Source: Symsagittifera roscoffensis
Lineage: Eukaryota; Xenacoelomorpha; Acoela; Convolutidae
DNA length: 64,000 bases
NCBI RefSeq assembly: GCF_963678635.1
Contig: NC_087067.1
Span: 21,521,547-21,585,546, forward strand
Direction of reading: 5' to 3'
Shown here: positions 45,201-58,100 of the stretch, piece by piece
Position numbering within the stretch: the first letter of the stretch is position 1
How the letters are laid out: each line of letters starts with the position of its first letter
The notes under the pieces: model-generated
Databases searched by the model: none
The model's input: the letters and a program-made list of their open reading frames with translations, nothing else
What the model was told of the DNA's origin: nothing
Translations under genes and position numbers: made by a program

Positions 45201-46543
45201 TCGAATTTTAAAGAAAAAACATATGCCCTTAAAGCTCTCTGAATTTCTAGAACAAGATTCAAGACTTCTAGTTTAAGATTGACATTTTTTTTGATAAAAC
45301 TGTCCCAATCTGGGAAATCTAACCCAACAGTTTGCTAAGAAATCCGAAAGTTCAATTCCATTTTCGAAACTAGACGTCGAGCATGTTTATCGTCACCTTT
45401 ACACTTTTGCTGTTGGATAGGAGTTTGCGTTCCTTCAACAAGGAAATTAACTGAACTGGAAATCTCCAAAAAGTAAAACCCAAAAAGTAAAGGTAAACCC
45501 CGCAAAAAAATATGAGCCTCAATTTGAAGACCTTTTCCTGAAAAAAAACCTAGACCTATTTTAAGAGTCTTCACTACATTCATTTCTCTTAATAACTCGA
45601 AAAATGAGAAATCTATTAAAATCCGTTGTTTACCTTGAAGCAAATGAGCAAGCATCGAGTCTATAATGGCCTGTTTACTGTTAGTAGGTCCACTGCTCCT
45701 TGCGATAGCAATCACAACACTGTCTTTTGTATTGTCATCGGATCGAATCTCGTCCGAGATGAATTCACTCTTCGCTATTTTTACCATACTTTTCGAACCA
45801 GCTTCTCCTTTGCCGAAGTTTTCAAAATGAGACTTCACCAAATCTTGCGGAGCGTTATTAGACGCCAAGAATGCGTTACTTGGCGAGAACATTAATTCGT
45901 GGTACTTCAGCAATTTATCTGGATTCAACGAGTCAACTTGATCTTCAGTCATAGTGAGTGAGTTTCCAAGTCCCTTTCTGAACGCAGCTTTGTGCAAAAG
46001 GTCAACGGTGACAGCTACCGGATCTTGGCTGAAGAGAAAACTATCCAACTTTGCCTGGTACTTTGTTGGACCTAATTCCCATTTGGCAAATCTCGGTTTG
46101 GAAAGGGCACTGGTAAGGAAAGGTAAAACATCGTTGAAGTATTGCTGTTCGCATGACAATTTGTAAATGATCAGTTCTCGAGTCACCGTTATGCCGTATT
46201 CACAGCCTAGCAACTCCATGGTTCCCAGAGATCTGAGAATAGTTGACCCGTCATGCGTCAACATTGAGAAGGTTTTCAGAGCTTGAGCCAGCCCTAGCTC
46301 CTGAGAAACATCCGATTCGAATCGAGTTCCAGCCTTCACCACTAGGCTTATATCAGTGACATCTTTTTTCAGGTTTTGAGAAAGGGAAGTATCGGTGACC
46401 TTGGATTCCATCAGGCATGCTTTCACTCCCGAGTTAGTTTCCAAGACATTGGGTGCTGTCGGGATCAAAGCCGACTGACTTGAAGCCAGTCGGGACACGA
46501 CCCGAGAGCTACCTGCAAGTCGGCTAAACCGAGAAACCAGCAT
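42003..46543 (-). CDS. UQCRC2: Cytochrome b-c1 complex core protein 2 (UQCRC2), three exons
   Basis: Join of 45634-46543, 42486-42728 and 42003-42226: 1377 nt, 458 residues, close to the 453 of the human protein. It is a structural core subunit of mitochondrial respiratory complex III on the matrix side, an M16-peptidase-fold protein without protease activity. The N-terminus (MLVSRFSRLAGSSRVVSRLA) is Arg- and Ser-rich with no acidic residue, a typical mitochondrial presequence. Family blocks seen: VVKAGTRFE, LTHDGSTILRSLGTMELLG, ITVTRELIIY, AAFRKGLGNSL, DYSDAGMFGF, LKKAIGDFLNAPKSMASHGN. The HxxEH zinc motif of active M16 enzymes is absent, as expected for core 2. All junctions are GT-AG, in phase 1. 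The open frame past the exon 1 donor (to 45335) is intron sequence from dispersed repeat A. Confidence 0.95.
42486..42728 (-). CDS. UQCRC2: UQCRC2 exon 2
   Basis: Acceptor TTGATTGCAG, donor GAG|GTCAGT. It encodes KSSSSIGQKDFLLLPLAEEH, then DYSDAGMFGFLVSCQ, the C-terminal-domain block written SYSDSGLFGF in vertebrates. Confidence 0.92.
43535..43950 (+). repeat. Repeat C, two direct copies
   Basis: CGAATTTAGACAAAAAATCA to TGATTATTTGTGGTAGCTGA near 43535-43620, and a second copy 43740-43910 with GACTATTTGTGGTAGCTGAT and TTTGCGCGG. An inverted third copy lies at 51185-51300. It sits in UQCRC2 intron 1. Confidence 0.6.
45120..45605 (+). repeat. Dispersed repeat A, copy 4, in UQCRC2 intron 1
   Basis: Landmarks AAAGCTCTCTGAATTTCTAG, TTTTCGAAACTAGACGTCGA, TTTACACTTTTGCTGTTGGA, AAGGAAATTAACTGAACTGG and GAGTCTTCACTACATTCATT. 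Its right end is about 30 bases from the exon 1 donor. Confidence 0.75.
45634..46543 (-). CDS. UQCRC2: UQCRC2 exon 1
   Basis: ATG at 46543; 303 codons plus one base. It covers the presequence, the whole N-terminal M16-like domain and the start of the second domain, ending HLLQ at CAAG|GTAAAC. Confidence 0.93.
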
Positions 46544-48733
46544 GTTTAATCTAAAATCAAATTATATTTCCTTCGCCATCTTCTCTATATGTAAACCTTT
46601 GCTAGCGAGCTAAGTTCAAAACGCTTAATGTCATTTAACCAGACGATCGCACAACTTATCTTACTTTAGAACTTAGTTAGCATTTGCATTTTTGTTTGGT
46701 TGCAGAACGGCAATATATAACTTCTTATATTTGTGAACGGTAATTGAAAACCAGAAGAAATAAGAGAAGCATTAGTTAGTTCGCATAAAACTAGCTTCGT
46801 CTGCTAGAAAAACACGTTAAAGCTTCACTTATCAACGGGAGTTCAAAGCTCTTCAGAAACTTGCAAAAACCAATTTTGCAGTTTGCACAATTATACGCCT
46901 CTACAATACGTACAAACTTAATTGAAGTTTTAAAAAGTTCGTAGGATGTAAAACTTTGTATTAAAATAATAAATTAGTTATAAAATAACAGCACAAACGA
47001 ATGGCTTTATCTCCAATTTTTCCTCTGCTCTTTCGATCCATTTAGCAGTCATGTAGGACAAACGCACTACGTTGAGCAGCACAACTAAAGCTCTCATTCA
47101 AATAGCCACTTCTTTCAAATCGTAACAACTACATTGAATTTAGTCCCCATCTCGCGCAGGTAGCGTTGGTTGAACGAAACGAAAATCATAATAATGCCAC
47201 TTTAGAACGAATTACACAATCGGCTCGCTGAACGTCGGCAAGTAGGTCATTGTTTTCAAAATGAGACAGTTGATGTCTCTTCTCTATGACGATATTTAAA
47301 CACACTATCTGTTTTTTTTTCGATTGTGTAACATTGACGTACTACTTTTTAATAGGTTTTTCAACCAAGTCCAAAATGGTGTTCCAATTAACGCATTAAT
47401 CAGTTTCAGTCGAGGGTGTAAAACGATATAAATTATATCTTGTTTTAAACAGAACATTTCCAACCAAAGTGGCCGAAATTATGTGGTTAGCACTCTAGAC
47501 TTTTCTTGAGATGAAAAAGGCAATCTGGATCTGGGACTAGGACAACATAAAAAGATGGGATACGAAAAACCACCGTGCAAACATCCGAAGGTTCAATAAA
47601 TAGACAAATCAAAAATGCACAGACTTACCAAAACCCAGTATTTCACTTGCTCGTTGTTTTCGTTTCACGAAACAAATTCCAAGATTTATTAAGCAAACAA
47701 CACATAGCAGCGAATTTCAGATGTTTGATTCGCATATCATTTTAACATAATTGAAGCTACGGATGTTTGCACTTGGCAGTCAACAGATTTTATGCGGATC
47801 GGAGATTCGGATTTTTGAACATCAACCCTGCGGTAGTGCATTAGAGGAAGGGCTAAGGGAAAATATAAGCACAATCAAGTTCACTGTCGACAGTTAAGGA
47901 CAAAAAGGTGCCGAATGACAAAGCCAAACTGCCGAAATAAAGGTCAAACTTTGACACCAATGCCTGCAGTGACAACAAAATGGGGAACTAAGGATTACTT
48001 CTTGATAAATAACCTAGTTATTAGTTTAGGATCCTCCAACTTGTAAAAATTATCTATGTTACTATCGATGAGCACAAAATAAGTGTTTAAAGAATAGAAT
48101 TTGATTTGACACATGTTGTTGTGATTTTGATGTTAATCTCCAAGCCAGCATGAGCTCCGCACATTTTTTGTGCATCACATATGAGCCCAGCAAGCTCCAA
48201 AAATTTTCATTAAAACGGGCATAAAATTATATTTTTTAACAAAAATCAAACTCATTAAACAGTTTAGCAAGTTATCGAGATTAATTGTGAATGCCAGTTT
48301 TTTGGGAGAACTTTTACGACAAATTACACAACAAAAATTGGATCAATGGAATCGAGTGTCATAATTTGGACAAATTTATTGTAGCCATTTCGGACATGCA
48401 AATGCAATGCTGCTAAAATGACATTACAAATATTGAAGCACCATACGGGTAAGTTCAAGACCACGCTCAAACCTTGTATAAAATCGCACCAGATTGAATG
48501 AAGGAGATTTGTTTAAGTTTTGTCAGAGTCACTAAAAACTGAATCATACAGTTCTAAGAATAGCTCAGCATCAAATTGAAAGTCAAGGTTCAACTTCTCA
48601 CAATTAACGAATCACAACGAACCAACCTCAAATATAGGAAGATAAAACACGTATAGGAACACACGAGGAAAGGGCAGTTTGCTGACAATCGTTCTAACGC
48701 TTTTAGCGACAAAACATAACAACTTTGTAATTA
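46544..48733. other. Intergenic: UQCRC2 promoter side and 3' flank of the NETO-like gene
   Basis: Less repetitive than the neighbouring spacers. The UQCRC2 promoter and 5' UTR should lie just above 46543, but no TATA box or specific site is convincing. No other coding exon was recognised. Confidence 0.4.
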
Positions 48734-48734
48734 A

Positions 48735-48740
48735 TTTAAT
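48735..48740 (-). promoter_or_regulatory. Candidate poly(A) signal ATTAAA of the NETO-like gene
   Basis: ATTAAA on the minus strand about 97 nt after the TAG stop, in an A/T-rich 3' flank. The hexamer is common in such DNA, so this is tentative. Confidence 0.3.
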
Positions 48741-48836
48741 AGAATGTTTTGTAATTTTTCAAGTTTTGGTTAATATACAAGTTTTTTAACAATCCTCTGC
48801 GCTGTAGGCTACCAGGATAACTGTCACAGTTTCTCG

Positions 48837-49186
48837 CTAGCTGAGACTTGAGTCATTTTTACCCGAATCATAGCGCAGCAGGAACAGTCTGTCGTGTGCA
48901 TCGGTCGTGTCCGTAGCACCAAAATCCGCCTCGTTCTCCTCGTCCACCGAAGGGAGCCTATTGCTATGATAGCCCAGCATATCATAGGGAGGGGGCCCGG
49001 GCTGGGTGTATCTCGTCGCAATGTAGATCGGCTGGGGTGTGACGTGTGGATCGTGTTCAACGATTGGGTTGTTCGACTGATGAACACCTCCGGAATTATC
49101 ACCTGAACTGTGGCGACTGTTGCGCCCACCCGCCGAACTGCTGCTAGAGTGTCGCTGTCCCGCATTCACATGTCCATTCTGATGAC
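48837..49186 (-). CDS. NETO-like last exon: cytoplasmic tail with PPPY
   Basis: Acceptor GATGTTGTAG. It encodes GHQNGHVNAGQRHSSSSS, then QPIYIATRYTQPGPPPYDML and an acidic C-terminus ending DSSLS and TAG. G+C is clearly higher than in the surroundings, as for the other true exons. Confidence 0.78.
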
Positions 49187-52100
49187 CTACAACATCAAAC
49201 AGTAATAAGTTATTGTATCACAACGCAGCTGATTCAACTTCAACTGAATAAAGATTCGGAATTAATTTATCAAGCCAAATTACTTGACAACATCTGATTT
49301 TTATTTACGCTATTGTTTGAACTTTTACTAGACATAGAAGCAACACTATGCAGTTCATTGACAGCAATCTGGATTTATATCAGCATCAATAACCTAAATC
49401 GGAAATTTCACACCTTCAGTAGTCCGAACATTAAATGGAATCTTTTATATGGGGATCAAAAACCGTTCCACCAGACAGAAAAAAAATAAAAATTTGCTAA
49501 TGACTTTTTATCAAGTTTCCTTTCATTTGCAAAAAATTTATATAATTCCGCAAACACCTGATATAAACATCAAAAATTAACAGAATTTAATCTTTCTTAA
49601 AGCATCTTAGCGTTTCAAAAACAACAGCACGCGGAAGCTAAAACAAATTTCTTGGGTGTAGTCACTGCGACTCGATAAGTCTATCCTCATGCTTCCTAAC
49701 CCGACATAACAACAAAGCAAAAGAAAAAAGAGAAAAAATAAGGCGTTAAGCTAAGGATGGGAGGACGTTGATAGAACAGGAATGCTGTATTAATAAAAAC
49801 TGATAAGTTAAGCTCCAAGTCTCTATCGTCCCAATAGAGATCTAAGAGGATGGATGTAGGATCTTATTTAACCACCAATTGTACGCCAGCAGAAGTGCCA
49901 AAAAGCCGAAAATGAAACTACTGAGACGAAAACCTGAAGTTCACGAAACTTCTGATTATCTTATAAACCTTTAAAAATAAACGTACCAAATCAACTGAAG
50001 CGGATCTTTTTTCAAGAAATTCGTATTTTATTGCTCAATTCATTAATTGTTCTTTTTTGTTAATAATAGATGTTAACTAGTGGAATTTTTTTTTGGCTTT
50101 TCTGTTTGTCGTCCAGAAGAAATGAAGGACAATTTCGCATCGGATGTGTATTTTTCCTTTCATCTTAATCGAGCGATGCCGCCTTTCAATTATCAAATGC
50201 AACGTTCCATTATGACGCAATAATACCATATGGAGTGGAAAACATTAGGTGCAAGTTTAAGCCTCTATTCCATTGTTTATTTTTATCATAAACTTTAATT
50301 ATTTATTCAGATCCAGGGAAATTTTGAAGGTTCATGTATAAGGAGACACTGTGACAATGTTATTTTTCCTTTGCAAACTTTTCGTATTTTTTCCTCCAAT
50401 TAGGAGAAAAAACATCAAGAATGCAGCGAAAGCATGCAGGATGCAGTTGTCAAATTCGGAAGGTAATTTTTATATAACTGAAGGAAGAAATTTTCCTTTG
50501 TTTGCCAACTTTTGCAATTTTTCATTGCCTGAACTACTGTCGGATATAAACAGCCTATCAGCAAAAAACTATCATATAAAATTTGCCGATTCTGAAGGAG
50601 CATTTTTGAAGGAAAGACTTCGCAGAAAAAAAATGCGAATGATATCCCATAGCAGGCAATAAACTGCTCCTTACTCTCTGAGATTAAACATGGTTTTCTT
50701 GATGCAAACTAGAAAGGAGACTTCAAAAAAATCCGCGCTAGTGAAACGGAAATGAAATGACTTAATTAATCTTTTCACGTCGTTTTTTTGACCTATAGGA
50801 TTATTTACAATGTTTCACCATCTGCTTCCATTCATAAAGAATGAAAGCTTGGTAAGCTCCGCGGAAAACGAAAAAAAAACTCTATTCAACTGGAAATAGC
50901 ATATTCCCACATCAAAGTCACAAACGCGGGGTTGGGGCTTAGCAAAATATAGCCCACATTCAGAAGCAAAAAGTGTCAAGGAAACCTCTAAAACATTTTT
51001 TTGAGTTTCAATAAATTAAAAAATAAATGAATACTAAATTATATCGATTCGCTTCAAACCAAAAAAAAACATTTTTTTTATGCACAGCTAACTGCTATTT
51101 TTGTTGATCAGACCATTTGAAAAATGCCGAGGAACTTAGCATTCGAGTTTTTTCTTTTTTTTTGCTTTTTATTTTCCACGCAAAATCAGGTACCACAAAT
51201 AATCATCGGAATCGGTCGAGTTATATATCATATAAAAGCCCTTTCAGTCTAAATTCGAACATATGAAAATTTCAAAAAAATTTCTCATTATCGAATAAAA
51301 TCTGTTTAAAATTTTTGATTTTTGGTCGAACTTCTACAGCGTGCAGTCTACAATAGCTTTATCCAGGGGCGGATCTAAGGTATTCAAGGGGGGAGGATTC
51401 ACAAAAAGATTCCGAAAATTTCGTCGACCTTGTTTTAGGTCGACTAAATTGAATCCCCGAGAGCTCTTCCAAAGCACTAAAAAGACCCTCTTTGGGGATA
51501 CAATTTTCTGCGCCGCAGGCAAAACAGGCCAAAAAAAGGCATTTTTAGGCAATGTTTGGAAAAATTTGACCAAAAAAATCGCGTTTTTTTCGGCGCGCGC
51601 TACCCACTCAAAATTAGTATATTGGCGCCCAAGGCGCCTTTAGAAAAATTTTAGGGTCCGTCGACAAATATGGATATCTCAAAATAGTACAAAGGAGGAC
51701 CCTTTGGGTCGGCAGGAGGTCGAATCCCTGAGGGGGACGCCCCCCCCCCCCCCAATCCGCCCCTGGCTTTATTAATTTTTCACAAACATTTCTTCATTTT
51801 GTTTCACGTCTTTTTATACAAACACTGTTTTCCAATTGGCCTATTCCACTATGACTGTTGAATAAGCCTAATTTCTGTTTTTTTTGTTCAAATCTTTTCT
51901 TACACCACATTTTTATTATTTTTGCTAGGACTATGGTCGGAACATTCTGTGCAATTTTCACAGTAACCGGCTATCCTTGTTTGTTTTTTTTAAATCTAAA
52001 CTGGTGATGTTTGAATATGCATCTTAGTGTTATTAAATTTTAAAAAACTCAAGATGATAAAAGCTTGGTTGCAATTAAGAAAGGCCAAGAGTTTCGAGTT

Positions 52101-55100
52101 CAAACCACAGCAGAACCCGACTAGATTACATATTCTGTAAGTATTATAATTGCTCTAACTAGTATAACAAGACGATTAGACGCCTGTGAACTAGAAACAA
52201 ACCATCAATCAAGCCATCGAAAATGGCCAGTTGTCAGCATCTTACTTCACATGAAAATTAGACAGAAAACGCGAAGTATAACGAGAAGAGAGTACAGAAG
52301 GTTTTAGAAGAGAGGCACCTCGATTTAAGCGTCGTCGGTATTTGGGCCAGTTGCGGAAAAACAAAGCCGCTTCTGTCCCATCAAATACTGAAAAAGAGCA
52401 ACTTGCTTATGAATATACCTTCACCTACTTTTCATATAACTTCCTTCCTTTTTTAATTGGAATTTTGAGAATTGCATTTGTTTGGCCTAGAAAAAAAGAT
52501 TTCACAGCTCCTTTGAAACTGTATTTAAATTTAAACTGACTTAATTTGATCACTGGAGGCATCTCTTTGAGGGCCCATTTTTTGAACACTGCCACCTAAA
52601 AACTTGGTTTTTGCATTGCATATATATCGTAATTAATCTTGTTGATTTGTATACCGGATAATGGATACCAGAAAAATACCGAGGTTTAACTAACTCTCTT
52701 AGGAAGAAGCATTGACCAGCTAAAAAATTAATTTTGTGTGGGATGTGTGCTAGAGTTGAATCATAGCCAAGAGACATTTTCGACATTTTCAAAACTAGAA
52801 GTTGATCACGTTTTTCGTGACTTTACTGTTCGATAGTGGAGTTTGCTTTCTTTTTAACAAGGAAATGAACTGAACTTAAAAAGTAATCAACAATCAAAAC
52901 GCTAAAAAGTAAATTCAAGCCTGAACAAATTTCAAAACATTTCCTGGAAAAAAATAATCACGACTTTCATTAGAATTTTCATTACGTTCGACTCTTAATA
53001 AAATAACGGGTTAATTTAGGTTTTGAAGACCAGTTTGATCTTTCCACAGCTGGAAAAAAGGCCACCTTAAAGGCTACCTACCTACTGCCAGTTACTTCTG
53101 ATCATTTCAAGAAGTCGGAATATATAAGGCTTTTTAAGATTCTGGCTTGTAATTGTTTGAACCAACCTTGTGAGCTGAAGGTACTTGAATTCGTAGCTGG
53201 ATTTGTAGAAGACAAAACATTGCTATCCTGGTCTGCATTTCTACTTGAGCCTCTCGATCCAGGACAACCACCTCCTGAAGACGATCTGAGCTTCTTGACC
53301 ATAAATAGTACAGCGAACAGAGTCATTGCAATTCCTAAGACGACTACAACCACTATCAGGGCAACTGTCAGGCCTCCCAGACCCTCTGCAGGAACATTTT
53401 CGGGTTGCCATTTCACTAAAACAACCAAATTACTTAAAATAACTTAATTAATTAACCAATGGGATTAATACTCTTTATTCACGAGAGAAAGAAAATTGTA
53501 CTAGCTGACTGTTAAAAAAATCTATATTTCCGAGTAAAAGTTACGTGCATTTTTAAGGCATTTTTTGGACTCTTTTCAACAATGAGTACAAGAAACCCGT
53601 GACTCAAAACAACCATGGAATCGTCCATTGGTTAATTCAAATACAAATAGATGTATTCAATCAATTGTTTCTTCGACAAAAAAAAGCTCCAGAAGTTATT
53701 TGGGTAAAATTCTTATAAATTGGTCTGCGATTGCTAAAATGCTTCGGCTCTTTAAAATACACAATTTAGAAATGAGATCGTTGGCACAATCACAACAATT
53801 ACATGACTTGACTCAATCTATATCCAACTTTGAGACAAGCTATTTCTCCAGCAGTTTCATGAACTAAAATTTTACATATTGCAGACTCATGCAATTTGTC
53901 TTCTTTACCACTTAGAACTGTTTAAAAACCAACCAATGCTTACTTCTATTATCACACTCGAGAGATCGCCCTTTTCGAATCTCAGGCACAGTCGCGTATT
54001 CGATTAGTTGTCGAATATGCGAGCCATCACGATCACCTACATTTCAATATCAAACTTAAGCCAAATTTATGAGATAAAGGAACGGGTATTATGATCTGAA
54101 ACCAGAGCTGCTCCGGAAAAATACCTGGAAAGCACTAGTACTGGAGCAAAATACAGGACAAAATTGTTTATTTTAATCTATTCTTTCTGCTTAAGTAGGT
54201 CGAAATTTGGCTGACCTATTTCTACTACTGCAACTAGTTTCTCCAAACTATTATTGAAAATGAAATCGGATCATTAATTCGTAGGTAGTAGCATGAAATT
54301 GGTATAATTCTATAATTCTGATATAAATTTTGCTTTCTTCTTTTGCAAATACTGCAGAAGGAAGAACACTTCAACCTGGTAAACAAACATCTCACCATTT
54401 CTTAAATCTTATCTTTCAGAATTCTAATAAATCATTCATAACTAATATCATAAAACCAAGGCACCGAAAGAAAAATTCCACGTTCTCTTATTAATAAAAC
54501 AGTTGTTGAAATACAAGTTATTTGAATTTAAAGCTACCAAATTCAACATGAACATCTCCACAATAAGAGCGAAGCTGTCGAAACAAAACAAAGCATTAAA
54601 AAAAAACAAATTAATGAGTAATGTCAGCTCAGAAGACAAAAGGGTTTTGGCATTTTAAATCGTTTTCTGAGAACGAAAATTTAACTAAGTTAACTAGTTT
54701 AAATAGGTATTCTTTTAGTAGTACTTATTCGAAGTAGTCTTTAAGCAAACAGTATAAAATTGACTGGAGCCATATTTTACGCTCTGATGTAAAACTCTTT
54801 GATAGTAGAAATTCTCACTTCTTAGTGAGTAACTTCTGAGCAGTTCTTTCGGCTCCCTGTGCGAAACTCGACCATCTGGAAAACGTATTGTCTTGAAATC
54901 AAAAGAGGGTTAAGGCCATTTATGTATGTATTTTTTAAAATTTAAGATATTTCAAAAAGAAGCCATTTTGTTTTCTATTTCCTTGCGTTCATTGACTCTT
55001 TTCCAACTGTCTGTTGGCTATGTTCGCAAGTTTGTTGTATTTTTTTTGTTAAGCCCGTCTTGATATAAATTTTAGGATTGTTCAGTCAGAATTTGTGGCT

Positions 55101-58100
55101 GTGAAACGGTACCAGTGAAAAAAATTTTTTTCTACTAATAATGGAAGCCTTTCGGATATTTATATGGATTCAAGTATGTCAATAGTTTGTTGCCCGTATA
55201 AACCGAAAGAAAAACGATAGATTTTGTTTCAGATTACGTTATTTTATCACAGAGAAGCATAAAAAATCTAATCTCGACCTTCAAACGACGTATGATGGGC
55301 CATCAAAGCAGATCTTAAATAAGCCGAAGAAATCTTTGAAGCGAAAACAATTAAATCAAAACAAATTTCAATTATTATAAAAATTACTTGTAGAAGAAAA
55401 TTGCTTGTTTAGTAGTACTTATTCGAAGTAGTCTTTTAGCGCACAGTATAAAATTGAGAGGAGCCATATTTTACGCTCTGATGTAAAACACTTTTATGAG
55501 TAGAAATTTTCAGTAACTTCTTTCAACTCCCTGTGTGATACTCAACCATCTGAAAAAACGCAACAGTAAGAACAAGCTTCATATCACTGATGATACAAGA
55601 CTAATATAGCATGGCAAGCTAGACGAAAGTAAAGCGAAAGCCAGAAAGTCGAAAAATTTATTTTAAAAATTGAAAAAAAAAACAACAACTATCATTTTTA
55701 GACGATTCTCGATACAACTTAAACTCAACACAATTGCCATCATAACAAAAGTATTGAGACAAAATTGGCAACAAAATCTACAAACATGGCCCTCATAAAT
55801 TTGCAAAAAATCCGTGAACGCAAAGAAGTAGAAACAAAAATACTGACTTGTTTTTGAAAACACATCACCCCTCGAATTACTGAATTTCGAACTTCAAAAA
55901 CATATATATATATATATAAAGCCTAAATCCCTTGGAAACTCAATAACTTTTTTATGACCATTTGTTGATGAAACAGCCGATTTCAGAAAAATAATTCTTT
56001 GGGCAAAATTTTTATTCTGCTGGCTGGGGACTCCAAAAACAAAATCATAATTCTGAAACTAAAAGTCATTCTAGTTTTTCTGCTCCATTTCCAGTTTGGT
56101 ATTTGGAGAGCCCAGTTTATATAACTTTTAGCAGATGAAATTGAATTGATTTCAATAAAGGATATAAACCTAAAAGCACCCATACATGCGTTAATATGTA
56201 TGAATGCACATCTGTAGTTATTCGAGCGTTTCAAAAAACTTTCCTGAAAAATTAACAAACGTTAAAATCACGAAAACCTATAATAGAATATTCGTTACGT
56301 TTTGGAACCCAAATTTCTACGCTCCCCAAATCACGCACGTGTATTAAAAACATTTTAGCTCTTCGAACGATTCAATATGACGCGACTTATTCTAATTAAC
56401 ACAAACCGGAACCCATTAAGCCGAAGAAAATTTCAATGCAAACGAAAAAAAAATCAATAACAAAAATGGAAATTACACAAAATCTAGAAATTCAATTAGG
56501 AATGTTGGAACATTAGGACTGCTAAGTCGAACATAGCCAACTGACAGTTGGAAAAGAGTAATTGACGCGAAGAAACAGATAAAATCTCATCCTTCGAATT
56601 TCGAAGAAAGAAATAGATGGCCTTAAACGTTCTTGAAAGTCTAAAACAATTTATGATTGAGTTTTTGATGCAATGAACCCAATTTGAGAAAACTGGATCA
56701 ATACTAAAGATTTAATTTTGCTGGGACATCTGAAAATTAAATTGCACTTTCGAAACTAGAAGTCGATCACGTTTTTCGTGACCTTTACACTTTTGGTGTT
56801 TGATAAGGAGTTTGCCTTCCTTTTAACAATGAAAACGTACTGACCTTAAGTCACACCGCGAAAACTCAAAACTGAGCGTGAACAAATTTGAACACTTTTT
56901 CCAGAAAAAAAAATCACCATGACCTAAATAAGAGTCTTAGTTGATCTTCGACAATTATATCAAAGTGAGCCTCTTATGCATCTCAACAAACTTTTGTCTT
57001 TAAAACACTGTATAACGTTCAGTACTCTTAAACATAGTTGCAGCGGTAAAATAGCAGGCACACGATAGTCCGAATATTTAGTTGACAGACAACACTTGAA
57101 ACAATTGTCAATAGTAAAGAGAAAAATTTATCGAGCGATAACTGAGCAGACAAAACTTGAGTAGACATTCGCTGATCGAAAAAGTGTCATGAAATTTCCA
57201 TCTATAAAAAGTTTTGAAAGTCGAAATTTTTACTTGTTTCACACAGAAGCCTCAAATCGCACAGAAGCATAAAAAATCCTATTTTGACCTCCGTGCGACC
57301 TTTGGTGAGCCATCTAAACAGATCTAACACCAGCCAAAGAAATCTTTGAAGCGAAAACGAACAATGTAAACTGAATTTCAATTATTGTACACAGAAGCGA
57401 AGCTGCGCTTCGCAAAAACTTGCAAGACCACTACCAAAAAGTAGCTTTATCAAGTGAATAAGAAAAGGTAAAAATAAGCCTCGAATTTGCAAAACTCGGC
57501 TACGTGTCGGATTCGAATCAGCACTATCCACTCATGCATAAAATCTCAAACTATCCACCAATAACGCAGCTACATATGCTAAAAAATTGCCAATTCCATG
57601 CAGCAAAATTAGCGAAATACAAAAAGACACAATTTTGCATGTAACAAATTGGAAAACCGAAAGCCAATTTATTGCGAGAAACATAACTTTTTTTTCGTTT
57701 CATTCCATGAATTAAAAATGCATCAGCTGTGTTAACTTTTTACTCATCGAATGTCAAAGCACATATGATATTATACTGCTACTGCAGCCTACCGATTCAA
57801 AAATGCCACCAAAAGAAAGTTCGTACTAATACACTTTGCTTCGCAAGTGTAAAAAGAAAAATCAGGAATTGGAAAGTAAGAACCTTTGAAGTACCCAAAG
57901 CATCAGTGCTATCTATCCTATAAGTACAGAAAACGTCTTTGGATTTGAATTGAATATGAGTCACCTAAAACATCATGTACGAACTTTGTTCGCAAAACTA
58001 TTTACGGAAAAAATCTTAGTTTCCGGTTACGTTACCCTTGCTGATCGCAAAGGGTAAAAAAATTATATTGATGGTTTTCTAAAAAAAAATCGATGCAACT

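Noticed and set aside
45335-45633. Apparent C-terminal extension of the UQCRC2 frame
   Set aside because: It follows a good GTAAAC donor, consists of dispersed repeat A and is replaced by homologous exons at 42728 and 42226.
45626-46166. Plus-strand frames opposite UQCRC2 exon 1
   Set aside because: Shadows of the coding exon on the other strand, with no domain of their own.
48824-49165. Second minus-strand frame over the NETO-like tail exon, and the opposite-strand frame at 48894
   Set aside because: Overlap the tail exon, whose frame is fixed by splice phase and the PPPY and C-terminal sequence.
54714-55566. LTR pair of a small retroelement
   Set aside because: Only 694 bp apart, no TG...CA ends, no primer site and no coding between; better described as direct repeats.
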